From assembly GCA_002281575.1 (NCBI GenBank), contig NCGN01000001.1:124001-188000 (forward strand): 64,000 nucleotides of DNA. The letters run 5' to 3'. Below the pieces are notes generated by a model. That model saw only the letters and a program-made list of their open reading frames with translations. It was not told the DNA's origin and made no database searches. Positions 1 to 8,875 of the stretch are shown here, one piece after another; positions within the stretch are counted from its first letter, which is position 1, and each line of letters starts with the position of its first letter. A program made the position numbers and the translations under genes. The DNA is from Sphingobacteriia bacterium 28-36-52. GTDB taxonomy: Bacteria; Bacteroidota; Bacteroidia; Chitinophagales; Chitinophagaceae.

Positions 1-200
1 TCGAAAAAGGCCTTAATAAAATTGCGCAGAAAGTGGGCGAAGAAGCCGTTGAAATGGTTATAGAAGCCAAAGACAATAACAAAGAATTGTTTTTAAATGA
101 ATCAGCGGACCTGCTTTTCCATTATTTGCTTTTGCTTAACGCTAAAGGTCATAATTTAGCAGAAGTATTAAACATTTTACAATTACGTCACGCCAAATAA
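1..200 (+). CDS. hisIE: Histidine biosynthesis HisIE, C-terminal part (phosphoribosyl-ATP pyrophosphatase), cut by window edge
   Basis: Reading from base 3, 65 codons remain before the TAA at 198-200. The residues VGEEAVEMVIEAKD and a following ESADLLFHYL match the MazG-like helical core of phosphoribosyl-ATP pyrophosphatase (HisE), which hydrolyses phosphoribosyl-ATP to phosphoribosyl-AMP in histidine synthesis. In Bacteroidota this domain is normally the C-terminal half of a HisIE fusion; the upstream cyclohydrolase half lies outside the window, so the fusion is inferred. The next gene starts three bases after the stop, so the two are probably cotranscribed although their functions are unrelated. 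Confidence 0.85.
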   Translation, partial: EKGLNKIAQKVGEEAVEMVIEAKDNNKELFLNESADLLFHYLLLLNAKGHNLAEVLNILQLRHAK

Positions 201-203
201 ACT

Positions 204-1283
204 ATGAAAACCAATTTTTTCTTACTCCTTTTATTGACTTTTTTTTCTGTTTCTGCGCAAACAGGATTTCAAATATCCGGTAATATCAGTAATACTAAAC
301 CCAATATGTTGGTTTTCTTGATGAATGGAACCGATGGGAAAACAATTGCGACTGATACAGTGAGAGACGGTAAGTTTATTTTAAAAGGAATCATAGCAGA
401 ACCCGACATTTTTCAGTTGGGTTTTGTAGGATACAAAGAAGCATTAGATATCTTTCTTTTTAATGACCAAGTAACCATTACTGCCGACTTTAGTAATATT
501 GCAGCTGCTAGTATTATTGGATCTTCTGTAGAAACAGACTACCAACAGTTTAAAGCATCTTTTAATCCCATAAGAGAAAGACTTAATTATCTGGTGCAAC
601 AAATTAATCCCGAAAAAAACAGGGTTAAAAGGGATTCGTTAATTGTATTATACGAACAAGCAAAGGGTAAGGTATTGCAAGAGGCAACCAAATTTGCGAA
701 AGAAAAAACTGCTTCACCCGTAAGCTCATTTGTTTTGTTTGCTATTAGCCCTTTATTAAATGGAACAGAGGATTTAGAAAATCGTTACAATGCTTTAGAT
801 CCTGCTGCAAAAAAAGGTTCATTTGCAAGAATGATTGAGCAAACAATTGCAGAAGCCAATATTAATAAAATTGGAACTGAGGCGTTAGATTTTAGTCAAA
901 AAGATACTCTCGGTAAGTTGGTTTCATTAAAATCATTTAGAGGTAAATATGTATTAATTGATTTCTGGGCTAGCTGGTGTGGGCCATGTAGAGCAGAGAA
1001 CCCTAATTTGGTTAATGCTTTCAATAAATATGCTAATAAGAATTTTACCGTACTGGGTGTTTCTTTAGACGACAACAAAGCAAGTTGGATGAATGCAATT
1101 CGTAAAGACAAATTAACCTGGACCCAAGTAAGCGATTTGCAAAGCTGGAATAATAAGGTAGCTCAATTGTATAAAATACAAAGTATACCCGCCAATTACT
1201 TATTAGACCCTTCTGGGAAGATCATTGCGAAAGATTTGCGAGGGAACGAATTACAAGTTAAGCTGAAAGAATTGCTTCAATAG
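204..1283 (+). CDS. TlpA-family thiol-disulfide oxidoreductase, exported
   Basis: A 359-residue protein with a signal peptide (residues 1-18, ending SVSA before Q) and a C-terminal thioredoxin/AhpC-TSA fold. The active site is WCGPC at residues 258-262 in FWASWCGPCRAENP, with the cis-proline region near SIPANYLL. The N-terminal half (about 22-120) resembles the DUF4369 beta domain that precedes thioredoxin domains in many Bacteroidota TlpA/ResA-like proteins. The likely role is reduction or isomerisation of cysteines in periplasmic or outer-membrane-facing proteins. It lies directly behind hisIE and 51 bases before an outer-membrane barrel gene on the same strand. The physiological substrate cannot be told from the sequence. 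Confidence 0.88.
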   Translation: MKTNFFLLLLLTFFSVSAQTGFQISGNISNTKPNMLVFLMNGTDGKTIATDTVRDGKFILKGIIAEPDIFQLGFVGYKEALDIFLFNDQVTITADFSNIAAASIIGSSVETDYQQFKASFNPIRERLNYLVQQINPEKNRVKRDSLIVLYEQAKGKVLQEATKFAKEKTASPVSSFVLFAISPLLNGTEDLENRYNALDPAAKKGSFARMIEQTIAEANINKIGTEALDFSQKDTLGKLVSLKSFRGKYVLIDFWASWCGPCRAENPNLVNAFNKYANKNFTVLGVSLDDNKASWMNAIRKDKLTWTQVSDLQSWNNKVAQLYKIQSIPANYLLDPSGKIIAKDLRGNELQVKLKELLQ

Positions 1284-1334
1284 CCAATCATCCATCTTTT
1301 GCTTTAAACAAAATGGTAATAGTTAAATTGCAAG

Positions 1335-3809
1335 ATGTTTATATATAGGGCTGTCCCCATCTTATTCTTTTTTTTTGCCAGTATTGGGGTGATTGCACAA
1401 ACCAACCAGAATAAGGATAAGCTGAACTTAGGAATCATTATGGGTAGTATTATAGATGCTACTAAAGGGGATGCTGTTCCTTTTGCAAGAATAGATTTAC
1501 ATAGATTATCAATTGACTCCTTAAAGCGGACTACTTTATCTGACAAGAATGGAAGTTTTGAATTTAATAAGCTTCCGCTAGGGTATTATTCACTTAAAAT
1601 AAGTTCAATGGGTTTTGTACTAACTCAGTTGGACAGTGTTTTTTTAAGAGAGGAAAGATACGACTTCAATTTAGGCGATATTAAATTAAAGCCTGCCTCC
1701 AATTTATCACTTTCTGAAGTAATTGTTTACGCCGAGAAACCTTTGTTTGAAAATAAAGATGATAAACTCACTTATAATATAGGGGAGAGTGCGCTTAGTA
1801 GTGGTTCTAGTACTGCTGAATTATTAAAAAATATTCCTTTAGTAAACAACGACCCCAATGGCAGGCTGTTGCTTAAAGGGAGGGAACCCAAAATCTTAAT
1901 TGACGATAAGCCAACTGAATTAAACGCACAACAGCTTCAAGATTTATTAGAAAGTTTGCCTGGAAGCAGTATAGAAAAAATTGAAATCATGATGAATCCG
2001 CCACCGCAGTTTGCAACAGAAACAGGTGGAGTGATTAATATCATTACTAAGAAAGGAAAAATTGGATGGGTAGGAAGGTTGAATATTAGTGCTGGAACTA
2101 GGGGGGAGGGTAATTTTTCAGGTAACATAAGTTATCGAAACAAAAAGTTTACTTATAACCAAACCATTGGATTGGGGGCTAGTCAATTAATGGGGAATAG
2201 CTTCAATAATCGTACGAATTTATATACAGACTCTATTAATCGTTTATATAGTGCAGCAAATTATACCAATAAAAATACTAGGCCAAACTTAAGGAGTCAA
2301 CTTGATTACGAATTTTCTAAATCACATTTAATTGGTCTGGTATACCAAGGAAATATGAACTTCTTTAACAATGTTAGTAAAAATAGTTTTACTAATTATA
2401 ATCGATTTAATGAAGCATATAGAATAAGTAATCGAGAGAATAGAAGTGAAGGGGAAGGGTATACCCATAGTGTTCAAGGTTCTTATATATATAAATCGCC
2501 CAAGAATTTTGCAGAGCAGCTTAGATTTTTTATGTCTGCCAATACAAGTAAAAACGACAATGATCGGGATTTTTATCAACAGTTTTTAAGCGCCGGTATG
2601 GTGCCTACTGGTATAGATTCTACTCAATCACAATTCTTTAATAATTTAACTAAAAGTTTTTCAACAAGAGTAGAATATATTAAACCATTAAAATTTAAAA
2701 ATAGTCAATTTACAACTGGCGCCACTTACTATTCTTCTTGGTTTCATAATACACTTAACACCAATTTTCTTAGGAAATCGGATGGTGTTATGATTTCGAA
2801 TGATTTATTAAGTAATGACTTTTATTTTAAACAGCAGATTCTCACTTTTAGGGCTGGATTCAGCTTGTGGTTTAAAAAAGACTTTAGACTAACTTTTGGA
2901 GCCCAAGCCGAACAAACCAATATTGAATTTGATTTTGTAAAAGGAAATGTGTCTAATACACAGAGCAATTACTGGAATGTATTACCCAATCTTACGTTAA
3001 GAAAAGAGTTTAATAAATCATTCAACACTGCATTGGTTTATAGAGCTACTATTCGTAGGCCTGGAATTGGGGAAATGAATCCGAATATAGACTATTCTGA
3101 CCCATATAATTTGCGATATGGTAACCCAGATTTGCAACCTACTTTGTCTCATAATTTCGACTTGAATTTCAATTACACTAAGGGGAAATATTATTTTAAT
3201 ACATCTATTGGTTATAATAAAGTTTCACAGGTATTTAATACAATTAGAACCCTTGGTGAAGGTGGTAAAACCAATGTTACTTGGTTAAATATTGCCGACA
3301 GAAACGAATATGAAGCAAGTGCATATGGGGGTCATACATTTAGTAAACAGTTTAGAATGAATGGAAGTGTTGGCTTTACCTATAACCAATATGGGGAGAG
3401 TGAAAAAAAGCTTTATTTATACCAAGATGGAGGTTCGTTTTATTCCAATCTAAACTATACTTATACACCTAATAGCGTTTGGACTTTTGAGGGTACTGCT
3501 CGATACAATCGATATGCCAATCCACAAGGTATCAGTAGAACCAATATCAATACCAATATTGGTGTACAGCATAAACTATTTAATAGGAGATTGATTGTTT
3601 CTTTCAATGCCATTGATCCTTTTACGCCACAAGAATTAAATACAATTACGAATGGTCCAAGGTTTCAATTAGAAAGTTTCAGTACCACTAGAAGCAGAAA
3701 TTATAGAATTTCCATAAGCTATCAATTAAACCGAATGGTTCAAAAAAGTAGTTTGAGCGAAAAAGAAAAAAATAAAGTATTGAATCAGGTAAAAAAATCA
3801 AAAACCTAG
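1335..3809 (+). CDS. TonB-dependent-receptor-like outer membrane beta-barrel protein
   Basis: An 824-residue exported protein. Residues 1-22 form a signal peptide ending IAQ. Residues about 35-115 are a carboxypeptidase-regulatory-like beta-sandwich (GSIIDATKGD through SLKISSMGF). A plug-like domain follows to about residue 240, with the typical GGVINIITKK end. The rest is alternating aromatic beta-strands of a barrel (outer-membrane beta-barrel family 3 type). The C-terminal tail (KSSLSEKEKNKV) is charged and does not end in the usual aromatic residue. Substrate unknown. The stop codon overlaps the stop of the convergent downstream gene by four bases (CTAG). Confidence 0.85.
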   Translation: MFIYRAVPILFFFFASIGVIAQTNQNKDKLNLGIIMGSIIDATKGDAVPFARIDLHRLSIDSLKRTTLSDKNGSFEFNKLPLGYYSLKISSMGFVLTQLDSVFLREERYDFNLGDIKLKPASNLSLSEVIVYAEKPLFENKDDKLTYNIGESALSSGSSTAELLKNIPLVNNDPNGRLLLKGREPKILIDDKPTELNAQQLQDLLESLPGSSIEKIEIMMNPPPQFATETGGVINIITKKGKIGWVGRLNISAGTRGEGNFSGNISYRNKKFTYNQTIGLGASQLMGNSFNNRTNLYTDSINRLYSAANYTNKNTRPNLRSQLDYEFSKSHLIGLVYQGNMNFFNNVSKNSFTNYNRFNEAYRISNRENRSEGEGYTHSVQGSYIYKSPKNFAEQLRFFMSANTSKNDNDRDFYQQFLSAGMVPTGIDSTQSQFFNNLTKSFSTRVEYIKPLKFKNSQFTTGATYYSSWFHNTLNTNFLRKSDGVMISNDLLSNDFYFKQQILTFRAGFSLWFKKDFRLTFGAQAEQTNIEFDFVKGNVSNTQSNYWNVLPNLTLRKEFNKSFNTALVYRATIRRPGIGEMNPNIDYSDPYNLRYGNPDLQPTLSHNFDLNFNYTKGKYYFNTSIGYNKVSQVFNTIRTLGEGGKTNVTWLNIADRNEYEASAYGGHTFSKQFRMNGSVGFTYNQYGESEKKLYLYQDGGSFYSNLNYTYTPNSVWTFEGTARYNRYANPQGISRTNINTNIGVQHKLFNRRLIVSFNAIDPFTPQELNTITNGPRFQLESFSTTRSRNYRISISYQLNRMVQKSSLSEKEKNKVLNQVKKSKT

Positions 3810-4324
3810 GCAATAGTTAGTGCCTTTATTTTTGATTTTAACCAACTTGACTTTAACGGTATTAACCAGTCATTTAAAAAGCTCTCTTTAGTGGTTACAG
3901 TATTATTAAAGTAAATTGTTTCACCATTTATAAAATTATTCTCCCAAGCGTAGTTTATTTGAGCAAAGGGTAATAATTGAACTTTGTCTTTTATATAAAA
4001 AGCAAGATTTTGTCTATTAAATAAATCTACTTTAAATAATTGCTCTATCTTTTTAATTGTATGGACTGAACTATCTGTACTGCAACCACCTACCGTAGTG
4101 TTTGTTTCGTCGGCCATTAATACTATAAATTGACCAAAGAATAAATTAGCGAAACCCTTAACTGGGGCACCATGACTTTTCCAGTTAGATACGAACTCAC
4201 TTAATATAGTTTCAATTTCAAATGCTTCGCTAATACTAAATAAACGATTACTCTGGTATATCCATACTTTAGACTGGTTACTAAAAGTGGGAGGGCAATG
4301 TAATTGATAGTCTGTTAAATTCAT
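3806..4324 (-). CDS. Conserved Bacteroidota protein of unknown function
   Basis: A 172-residue soluble protein without signal peptide or membrane segment. Features I associate with a family conserved in Bacteroidota are KVWIYQSNRLFS near residue 20, a central WKSHGAPVKG, and GGCSTDSSVHTIKKIE around residue 80. Proteins of this kind are often labelled ABC transporter ATPase in databases, but no Walker A, signature or Walker B motif is visible, so that name is not supported. A conserved Cys-Ser-x-Asp-Ser stretch could be functional. A TAAATTTG box ends four bases before the ATG, leaving almost no 5' leader. Function unknown. Confidence 0.75.
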   Translation of the reverse strand: MNLTDYQLHCPPTFSNQSKVWIYQSNRLFSISEAFEIETILSEFVSNWKSHGAPVKGFANLFFGQFIVLMADETNTTVGGCSTDSSVHTIKKIEQLFKVDLFNRQNLAFYIKDKVQLLPFAQINYAWENNFINGETIYFNNTVTTKESFLNDWLIPLKSSWLKSKIKALTIA

Positions 4325-4328
4325 AGCG

Positions 4329-4336
4329 CAAATTTA
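4329..4336 (-). promoter_or_regulatory. Candidate -7 promoter box TAAATTTG, 4 bases before the ATG
   Basis: On the minus strand TAAATTTG is followed by CGCT and the ATG of the conserved unknown gene. It matches the Bacteroidota -7 consensus TAnnTTTG. No TTTG was seen at the -33 spacing. If used, transcription would begin at or next to the start codon. Confidence 0.45.
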
Positions 4337-4340
4337 CAAA

Positions 4341-5120
4341 TTAAACCATGCTTTCTGCTATCATTTCAGCAATATCCAAAACAGCCACTTCGTTTTCTTT
4401 TTCTCTATTTTTAACCCCATCAGACATCATGGTGTTACAAAAGGGGCAGGCTGCAGCAATGAATTTTGCACCAGTTTCAAGAGCTTCATCTGCTCTATCC
4501 ATATTAATTCTAGAAGTTCCTGGTTCATCTTCCTTAAACATTTGAGCTCCACCTGCTCCGCAGCAAAGCCCATTTGTTCTACAGCGTTTCATTTCTATTA
4601 ATTCAGCATCTAAAGCTTCTAGTACTTTTCTAGGTGCTTCATAAATATCATTTGCCCTACCTAAATAACAACTATCGTGATAAGATATTTTTTTGCCTTT
4701 AAAACTACCCCCTTCTTTCATAATGATTTTTCCTTCATTAATTAATTCTTGTAATAAGGTAGTATGATGAATCACTTCATAAGTACCCCCCAATTCAGGG
4801 TACTCGTTTTTAAGTGTATTAAAACAATGGGGGCAAGTGGTAACAATTTTCTTGATATTATAGCCATTTAATACCTGAATATTCTGGTAAGCCATCATTT
4901 GAAATAAGAATTCATTGCCGGCTCTTCTTGCAGGGTCTCCAGTGCATGCTTCTTCCTTTCCTAGTATTGCAAATTTCACTCCCACTTTGGTTAGAATTGT
5001 TGCAAATGCCTTAGTTATTTTTTGTGCACGTAAATCAAAGCTTCCTGCGCATCCAACCCAAAAGAGAATTTCAGGGGTTTCGCCATTAGCTATCATTTCA
5101 GCCATTGTATTAATTTTCAT
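4341..5120 (-). CDS. Cysteine-rich (CCG-domain) Fe-S protein, HdrB/GlpC-like
   Basis: A 259-residue soluble protein with two cysteine-rich CCG domains as in heterodisulfide reductase subunit B, GlpC and LutA. Domain one carries C24 (WVGCAG), EEACTGDPAR and TTCPHCFN. Domain two carries HDSCYLGR, GLCCGAGG and ACPFCNTM. These cysteines typically hold a non-cubane or 4Fe-4S cluster. The start at 5120 (MKINTMAEM) is preferred over an in-frame ATG 57 bases upstream, because the family begins there and the longer form would overlap the preceding gene. It is 35 bases downstream of the membrane Fe-S gene and surely in one operon with it. Likely role: electron transfer between a membrane quinone site and an unidentified partner. 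Confidence 0.85.
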   Translation of the reverse strand: MKINTMAEMIANGETPEILFWVGCAGSFDLRAQKITKAFATILTKVGVKFAILGKEEACTGDPARRAGNEFLFQMMAYQNIQVLNGYNIKKIVTTCPHCFNTLKNEYPELGGTYEVIHHTTLLQELINEGKIIMKEGGSFKGKKISYHDSCYLGRANDIYEAPRKVLEALDAELIEMKRCRTNGLCCGAGGAQMFKEDEPGTSRINMDRADEALETGAKFIAAACPFCNTMMSDGVKNREKENEVAVLDIAEMIAESMV

Positions 5121-5155
5121 CTCAATATTTTTTGTAGTTAAGTTTAACGTAATTA

Positions 5156-6469
5156 TTAAGCCATTTCCGATACCCAATTATCTCTATCATCTGGAGAAAA
5201 TTTCCACGGAGCAAAATTGTTTTCGATATTACTAAATGTACTATTCCACTCTTGTGGAGCATTACTTTCTTCCATTATTAATGATCTTCTTAATTCTACA
5301 ATAATGTCTAAGGGAGATATACTTACCGGACAAGCTTCTACGCAGGCGTTGCAAGTAGTACAAGCTCTTAATTCTTCAACAGAAATATAATCGTGTAATA
5401 AGGATTTGTTGTCTTGAATAAATGATTGGTTTTGGTTGATATTTTTTCCTACTTCTTCTAATCGATCTCTTGTAGCCATCATTATTTTTCTTGGACTCAA
5501 TAATTTGCCGGTTATATTAGCAGGGCATTCATCTGTACATCTTCCACATTCTGTGCAACTATAGGCATCTAATAAGTTCTTCCAACTTAAATCAAAAACA
5601 TCTTTGGCGCCAAAGCTTGAAGGTGGTGCGGCATTTGCAGGTGCTAATTCGGGTTGCATTGCATATAAAACTTCATTTTGCACTTCAGGCATATTCTTCA
5701 TTTTACCAATTGAGTCCAATTTTGCATAATATGCATTAGGGAATGCGAGGGCAATATGTAAATGTTTGGAATAAGGCAGGTAATTCAAAAATGCAAAAAT
5801 GCCGCCAATATGAATCCACCAAGCTGTTCTTTCAATACCCATTAATGTTGAAGTACTTAAACCTTCAAATAAAGGCATTAATAAAGAGGAAACAAAAAAT
5901 GCACCTGTACTAGAATAATGAGCAGCTCCATTTTGTTGAAGCAACTGATCTGTTGCATTCATAACTAAAAACAAGCTCATTAAAATAATCTCTGTTATTA
6001 AAATAAAATTGGCATCTGTTTTTGGCCAACCATTCAAGTCTTTGCTAATAAATCTTTTTAATTTTAACCAATTTCTTCTTGCTAAAAATATGACGCAAAC
6101 AACTAAAACACCCAATGCCAATATTTCAAAAATATTGATTAGCCAATTATAAACCTTGCCTAATAGCGGTAAGAACAATCGATGTGTGCCTAAAATTCCA
6201 TCCAATACAATTTCGAGGACCTCAATATTGATAATGATGAATCCAGCATAAATGATAAAATGCATCAATGCTACTGGGATGTTTTTAAACATTTTTTTCT
6301 GACCCATGGCCAATAATAAAACGTTTTTCCACCGGATTGCAGTGTTGTCTGAGAGGTCAAGGGATTTGCCTAAAAAGATGTTCCGTCTAATTTCACCTAC
6401 TTTTTTGGCAAATAAATAAATGGCAGCAATGGCCATTAGCACAAAAAGGGCTTGTTGTAAATACTGCAT
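5156..6469 (-). CDS. Membrane Fe-S oxidoreductase with two 4Fe-4S clusters
   Basis: A 437-residue protein (ATG at 6469, chosen over a TTG six bases upstream). The N-terminal 280 residues contain five or six hydrophobic helices, some with histidines (MHFIIYAG, AWWIHIGG), resembling a NarI/DsrM-type cytochrome b module, though haem ligation is only inferred. The C-terminal part has two ferredoxin-type motifs, CTECGRCTDECP from about residue 305 and CTTCNACVEACP from about 370. Together with the downstream CCG protein it looks like a quinone-linked electron-transfer pair related to HdrC/HdrB or GlpC. No catalytic dehydrogenase subunit is adjacent. A TAACTTTG box ends three bases before this ATG. 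Confidence 0.85.
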   Translation of the reverse strand: MQYLQQALFVLMAIAAIYLFAKKVGEIRRNIFLGKSLDLSDNTAIRWKNVLLLAMGQKKMFKNIPVALMHFIIYAGFIIINIEVLEIVLDGILGTHRLFLPLLGKVYNWLINIFEILALGVLVVCVIFLARRNWLKLKRFISKDLNGWPKTDANFILITEIILMSLFLVMNATDQLLQQNGAAHYSSTGAFFVSSLLMPLFEGLSTSTLMGIERTAWWIHIGGIFAFLNYLPYSKHLHIALAFPNAYYAKLDSIGKMKNMPEVQNEVLYAMQPELAPANAAPPSSFGAKDVFDLSWKNLLDAYSCTECGRCTDECPANITGKLLSPRKIMMATRDRLEEVGKNINQNQSFIQDNKSLLHDYISVEELRACTTCNACVEACPVSISPLDIIVELRRSLIMEESNAPQEWNSTFSNIENNFAPWKFSPDDRDNWVSEMA

Positions 6470-6472
6470 AAA

Positions 6473-6480
6473 CAAAGTTA
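6473..6480 (-). promoter_or_regulatory. Candidate -7 promoter box TAACTTTG, 3 bases before the ATG
   Basis: On the minus strand TAACTTTG is followed by TTT and then the ATG of the membrane Fe-S gene. It fits TAnnTTTG exactly and supports the ATG at 6469. No -33 TTTG is evident. Confidence 0.45.
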
Positions 6481-6565
6481 TACGCTAAGATAATAGTTTT
6501 AATAGCAGCTGAATGCAATTGTGTAATGCAATTTATTGTTGTTAATTTGGGGTATAATTAACTTT

Positions 6566-7066
6566 ATGTCGGAAAAAAAATATATCCTAAGTGAAAGCGA
6601 AGCGCAACAAAAACTGAAGCGCATGAGCTTGGAAATTGCCGAGAGCTTGAGTGGTCAAGAGGGTCCTGTTTTATTGATTGGGGTTCAAAATAGCGGCGTT
6701 GTGATTGCAGAGGCAATAGGGGGCTTGTTAAGACCTTTTTTAGATAAAAAAAATGACATTGTTTCTGTTAAATTGAACAAACATCACCCAGATAAAGTAG
6801 AGTTAAGTGAAATAGTGCCATTGAACGGGGTTAATATTATTTTGATTGATGACGTTACCAATAGCGGGAAAACTTTATTATATGCCTTGAAGCCACTACT
6901 CAATTGGCATCCAAGGACCATTCAAACTTTGGTAATGGTAGAAAGAATGCACAAAATGTATCCAGTTAAGCCCGACTTTGTAGGGTTATCTATTTCTACA
7001 ACACTAGAAGAGCATATTCAGGTGGAAACAATAGATGGAAAAATTGTTGGGGCATATGTAGTATAA
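6566..7066 (+). CDS. Phosphoribosyltransferase family protein (PyrR-like)
   Basis: A 166-residue type I phosphoribosyltransferase. The PRPP-binding loop is IILIDDVTNSGKT, with the acidic pair D95-D96. The early segment LLIGVQNSGVVIAEAI is the substrate-side strand. Overall length and the hood-like N-terminus are PyrR-like, so it may use uracil or another base, but no pyr genes are adjacent and regulatory RNA binding cannot be inferred. The ATG at 6566 is chosen over a TTG 30 bases upstream, since the extra residues are unlike the family. It is followed 64 bases later by a phosphohexomutase on the same strand. Confidence 0.75.
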   Translation: MSEKKYILSESEAQQKLKRMSLEIAESLSGQEGPVLLIGVQNSGVVIAEAIGGLLRPFLDKKNDIVSVKLNKHHPDKVELSEIVPLNGVNIILIDDVTNSGKTLLYALKPLLNWHPRTIQTLVMVERMHKMYPVKPDFVGLSISTTLEEHIQVETIDGKIVGAYVV

Positions 7067-7130
7067 ATAAATCGCCTATTTTTCTTATATTGAATTGATT
7101 TTGTAAACATTAGAAAAGCAAATAAATAAT

Positions 7131-8858
7131 ATGGACGCTGTTATACAGGAAAGAGTTAATATCTGGCTAAATGGTAATTACGACCAAGAAACCAAGAATA
7201 CAATAAAAAAACAACAAGAAAATAATCCAGAAGAATTAGCGGATGCTTTTTATAGAAATTTAGAGTTTGGAACTGGTGGTTTAAGAGGATTAATGGGTGT
7301 AGGAACCAATAGGGTTAACAAATACACTATTGGTATGGCTACTCAAGGATTTGCCAATTATTTGAAGAAAACCTATCCTAGTGTTGAAATTAAGTTGTCA
7401 ATTGCCCATGATAGCAGAAATAATAGCCGATTTTTCGCAGAAACAACCGCTAATGTATTTGCTGCAAATGGTATTCAAGTTTTTCTTTTTGAAGCTTTAA
7501 GACCAACGCCAGAATTGAGTTTTGCAATCAGATACTTAGGTTGCAAAGCTGGAGTAGTATGTACTGCGTCTCACAATCCCAAAGAATACAATGGGTATAA
7601 AGCTTATTGGAATGATGGTGGACAATTGGTTCCACCACACGATAAGAATGTTATCACCGAAGTTGAAGCCATTCAAAGTGTAGATGATGTAAAATGGAGT
7701 GGTGGCGAATCAAATATCACCATCCTTGGTGCAGATTTAGATCAAGCCTATCTAGAAATGGTCAAGGGGTTAAGTGTTTATCCAGATGTAATTGCTGCAC
7801 AGAAAGATTTAAAAATAGTATATACCCCCATACATGGAACAGGCATCACATTGGTTCCTCAGGTTTTGGAAAAATTTGGATTTAATAATGTTCATATTGT
7901 TGAAGAGCAATCTACCCCAGACGGGAATTTTCCTACTGTTAAATATCCCAATCCAGAAGAAAGTGAAACCATGAGTATTGGCTTAAAGAAAGCCCAACAA
8001 TTAGATGCGGATATTTTATTGGGCACAGATCCTGATGCCGACCGTGTTGGAATTGGTGTTAAAAATCACAAAGGTGAGTGGGTATTAATGAATGGGAATC
8101 AAACAGCAGTTTTGGCTTTTGCCTACATGATGGAAGCCAGAAAAGCGAAAGGAATTGCTCAGCCCAACGATATGGTTATTTCTACAATTGTAACTACTGA
8201 AATGATTAATGAAGTTGCGAAGCAAAACAATGTAGCCTGTTACAATGTATTAACTGGATTTAAATGGATAGCAGAGAAAATTAAGGAATTGGAAGGCAGA
8301 GAAAATTATGTAATAGGTGGCGAAGAAAGTTTTGGATTAATGATTGGGGATCAAATTAGAGATAAAGATGCCGTTAGCGCTGTTGCATTAATGTGTGAGA
8401 TGGCAGCTTACGAGAAGAATAAGGGTAAAACCTTATTTGATAAAATGATTGAATTATATATCCAATATGGATTTTATTACGAAAACTTAATCAGCATCAC
8501 AAAAAAAGGAATGAATGGCCAAAAAGAAATTGCAGCTATGATGGAAGGGTATAGAAACAATCCGCCTGCTGAAATTAATGGGTCTGCTGTTATTACATTA
8601 TTAGACTATCAATTACAAACAGGCACCAATTTGCAAACTGGTGAAACATGGACCATTCAGCTTCCAAAAAGTAATGTATTGCAGTTTATTACTGCAGATG
8701 GTAGTAAGATTTCTGCAAGACCATCAGGTACAGAACCAAAAATCAAATTTTATTTTAGTGTAAATACGAGCTTGAGCAGTAAGGCTGAATTTGATACAAA
8801 GCAAATGGAGTTAGAGAATAGAATAAATGGGATTATCAGTAGTATGAACCTAAAATAG
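7131..8858 (+). CDS. Phospho-sugar mutase (phosphoglucomutase/phosphomannomutase type)
   Basis: A 575-residue alpha-D-phosphohexomutase that interconverts sugar 1- and 6-phosphates. The four-domain family is shown by the phosphoserine loop TASHNPKEYNG (catalytic S147), the Mg-binding loop DPDADR (D300, D302, D304), the sugar-specificity loop GGEESFG near residue 405, and the C-terminal phosphate-binding loop RPSGTEPKIKFY. The length fits the PGM2/PgcA-like group common in Bacteroidota, with glucose 1-phosphate as the probable main substrate. It is distinct from the GlmM encoded at 24524-25915. Its stop is 17 bases from the pcm start. Confidence 0.92.
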   Translation: MDAVIQERVNIWLNGNYDQETKNTIKKQQENNPEELADAFYRNLEFGTGGLRGLMGVGTNRVNKYTIGMATQGFANYLKKTYPSVEIKLSIAHDSRNNSRFFAETTANVFAANGIQVFLFEALRPTPELSFAIRYLGCKAGVVCTASHNPKEYNGYKAYWNDGGQLVPPHDKNVITEVEAIQSVDDVKWSGGESNITILGADLDQAYLEMVKGLSVYPDVIAAQKDLKIVYTPIHGTGITLVPQVLEKFGFNNVHIVEEQSTPDGNFPTVKYPNPEESETMSIGLKKAQQLDADILLGTDPDADRVGIGVKNHKGEWVLMNGNQTAVLAFAYMMEARKAKGIAQPNDMVISTIVTTEMINEVAKQNNVACYNVLTGFKWIAEKIKELEGRENYVIGGEESFGLMIGDQIRDKDAVSAVALMCEMAAYEKNKGKTLFDKMIELYIQYGFYYENLISITKKGMNGQKEIAAMMEGYRNNPPAEINGSAVITLLDYQLQTGTNLQTGETWTIQLPKSNVLQFITADGSKISARPSGTEPKIKFYFSVNTSLSSKAEFDTKQMELENRINGIISSMNLK

Positions 8859-8863
8859 ATTCC

Positions 8864-8871
8864 TATATTCG
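8864..8871 (+). promoter_or_regulatory. Candidate -7-like box TATATTCG, 4 bases before the pcm ATG
   Basis: TATATTCG differs from TAnnTTTG by one base and is separated from the pcm ATG by CAAT. The same spacing with a TTCG ending occurs before pyrF. It may be a weak internal promoter giving a leaderless pcm transcript. Confidence 0.25.
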
Positions 8872-8875
8872 CAAT

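Noticed and set aside
3806..4324. ABC transporter ATPase label
   Set aside because: No Walker A, signature or Walker B motif is present in the 172 residues.
4915..5235. 106-codon plus-strand frame overlapping the two Fe-S genes
   Set aside because: It is the reverse complement of coding sequence with clear CCG-domain and ferredoxin motifs, so it is a shadow.
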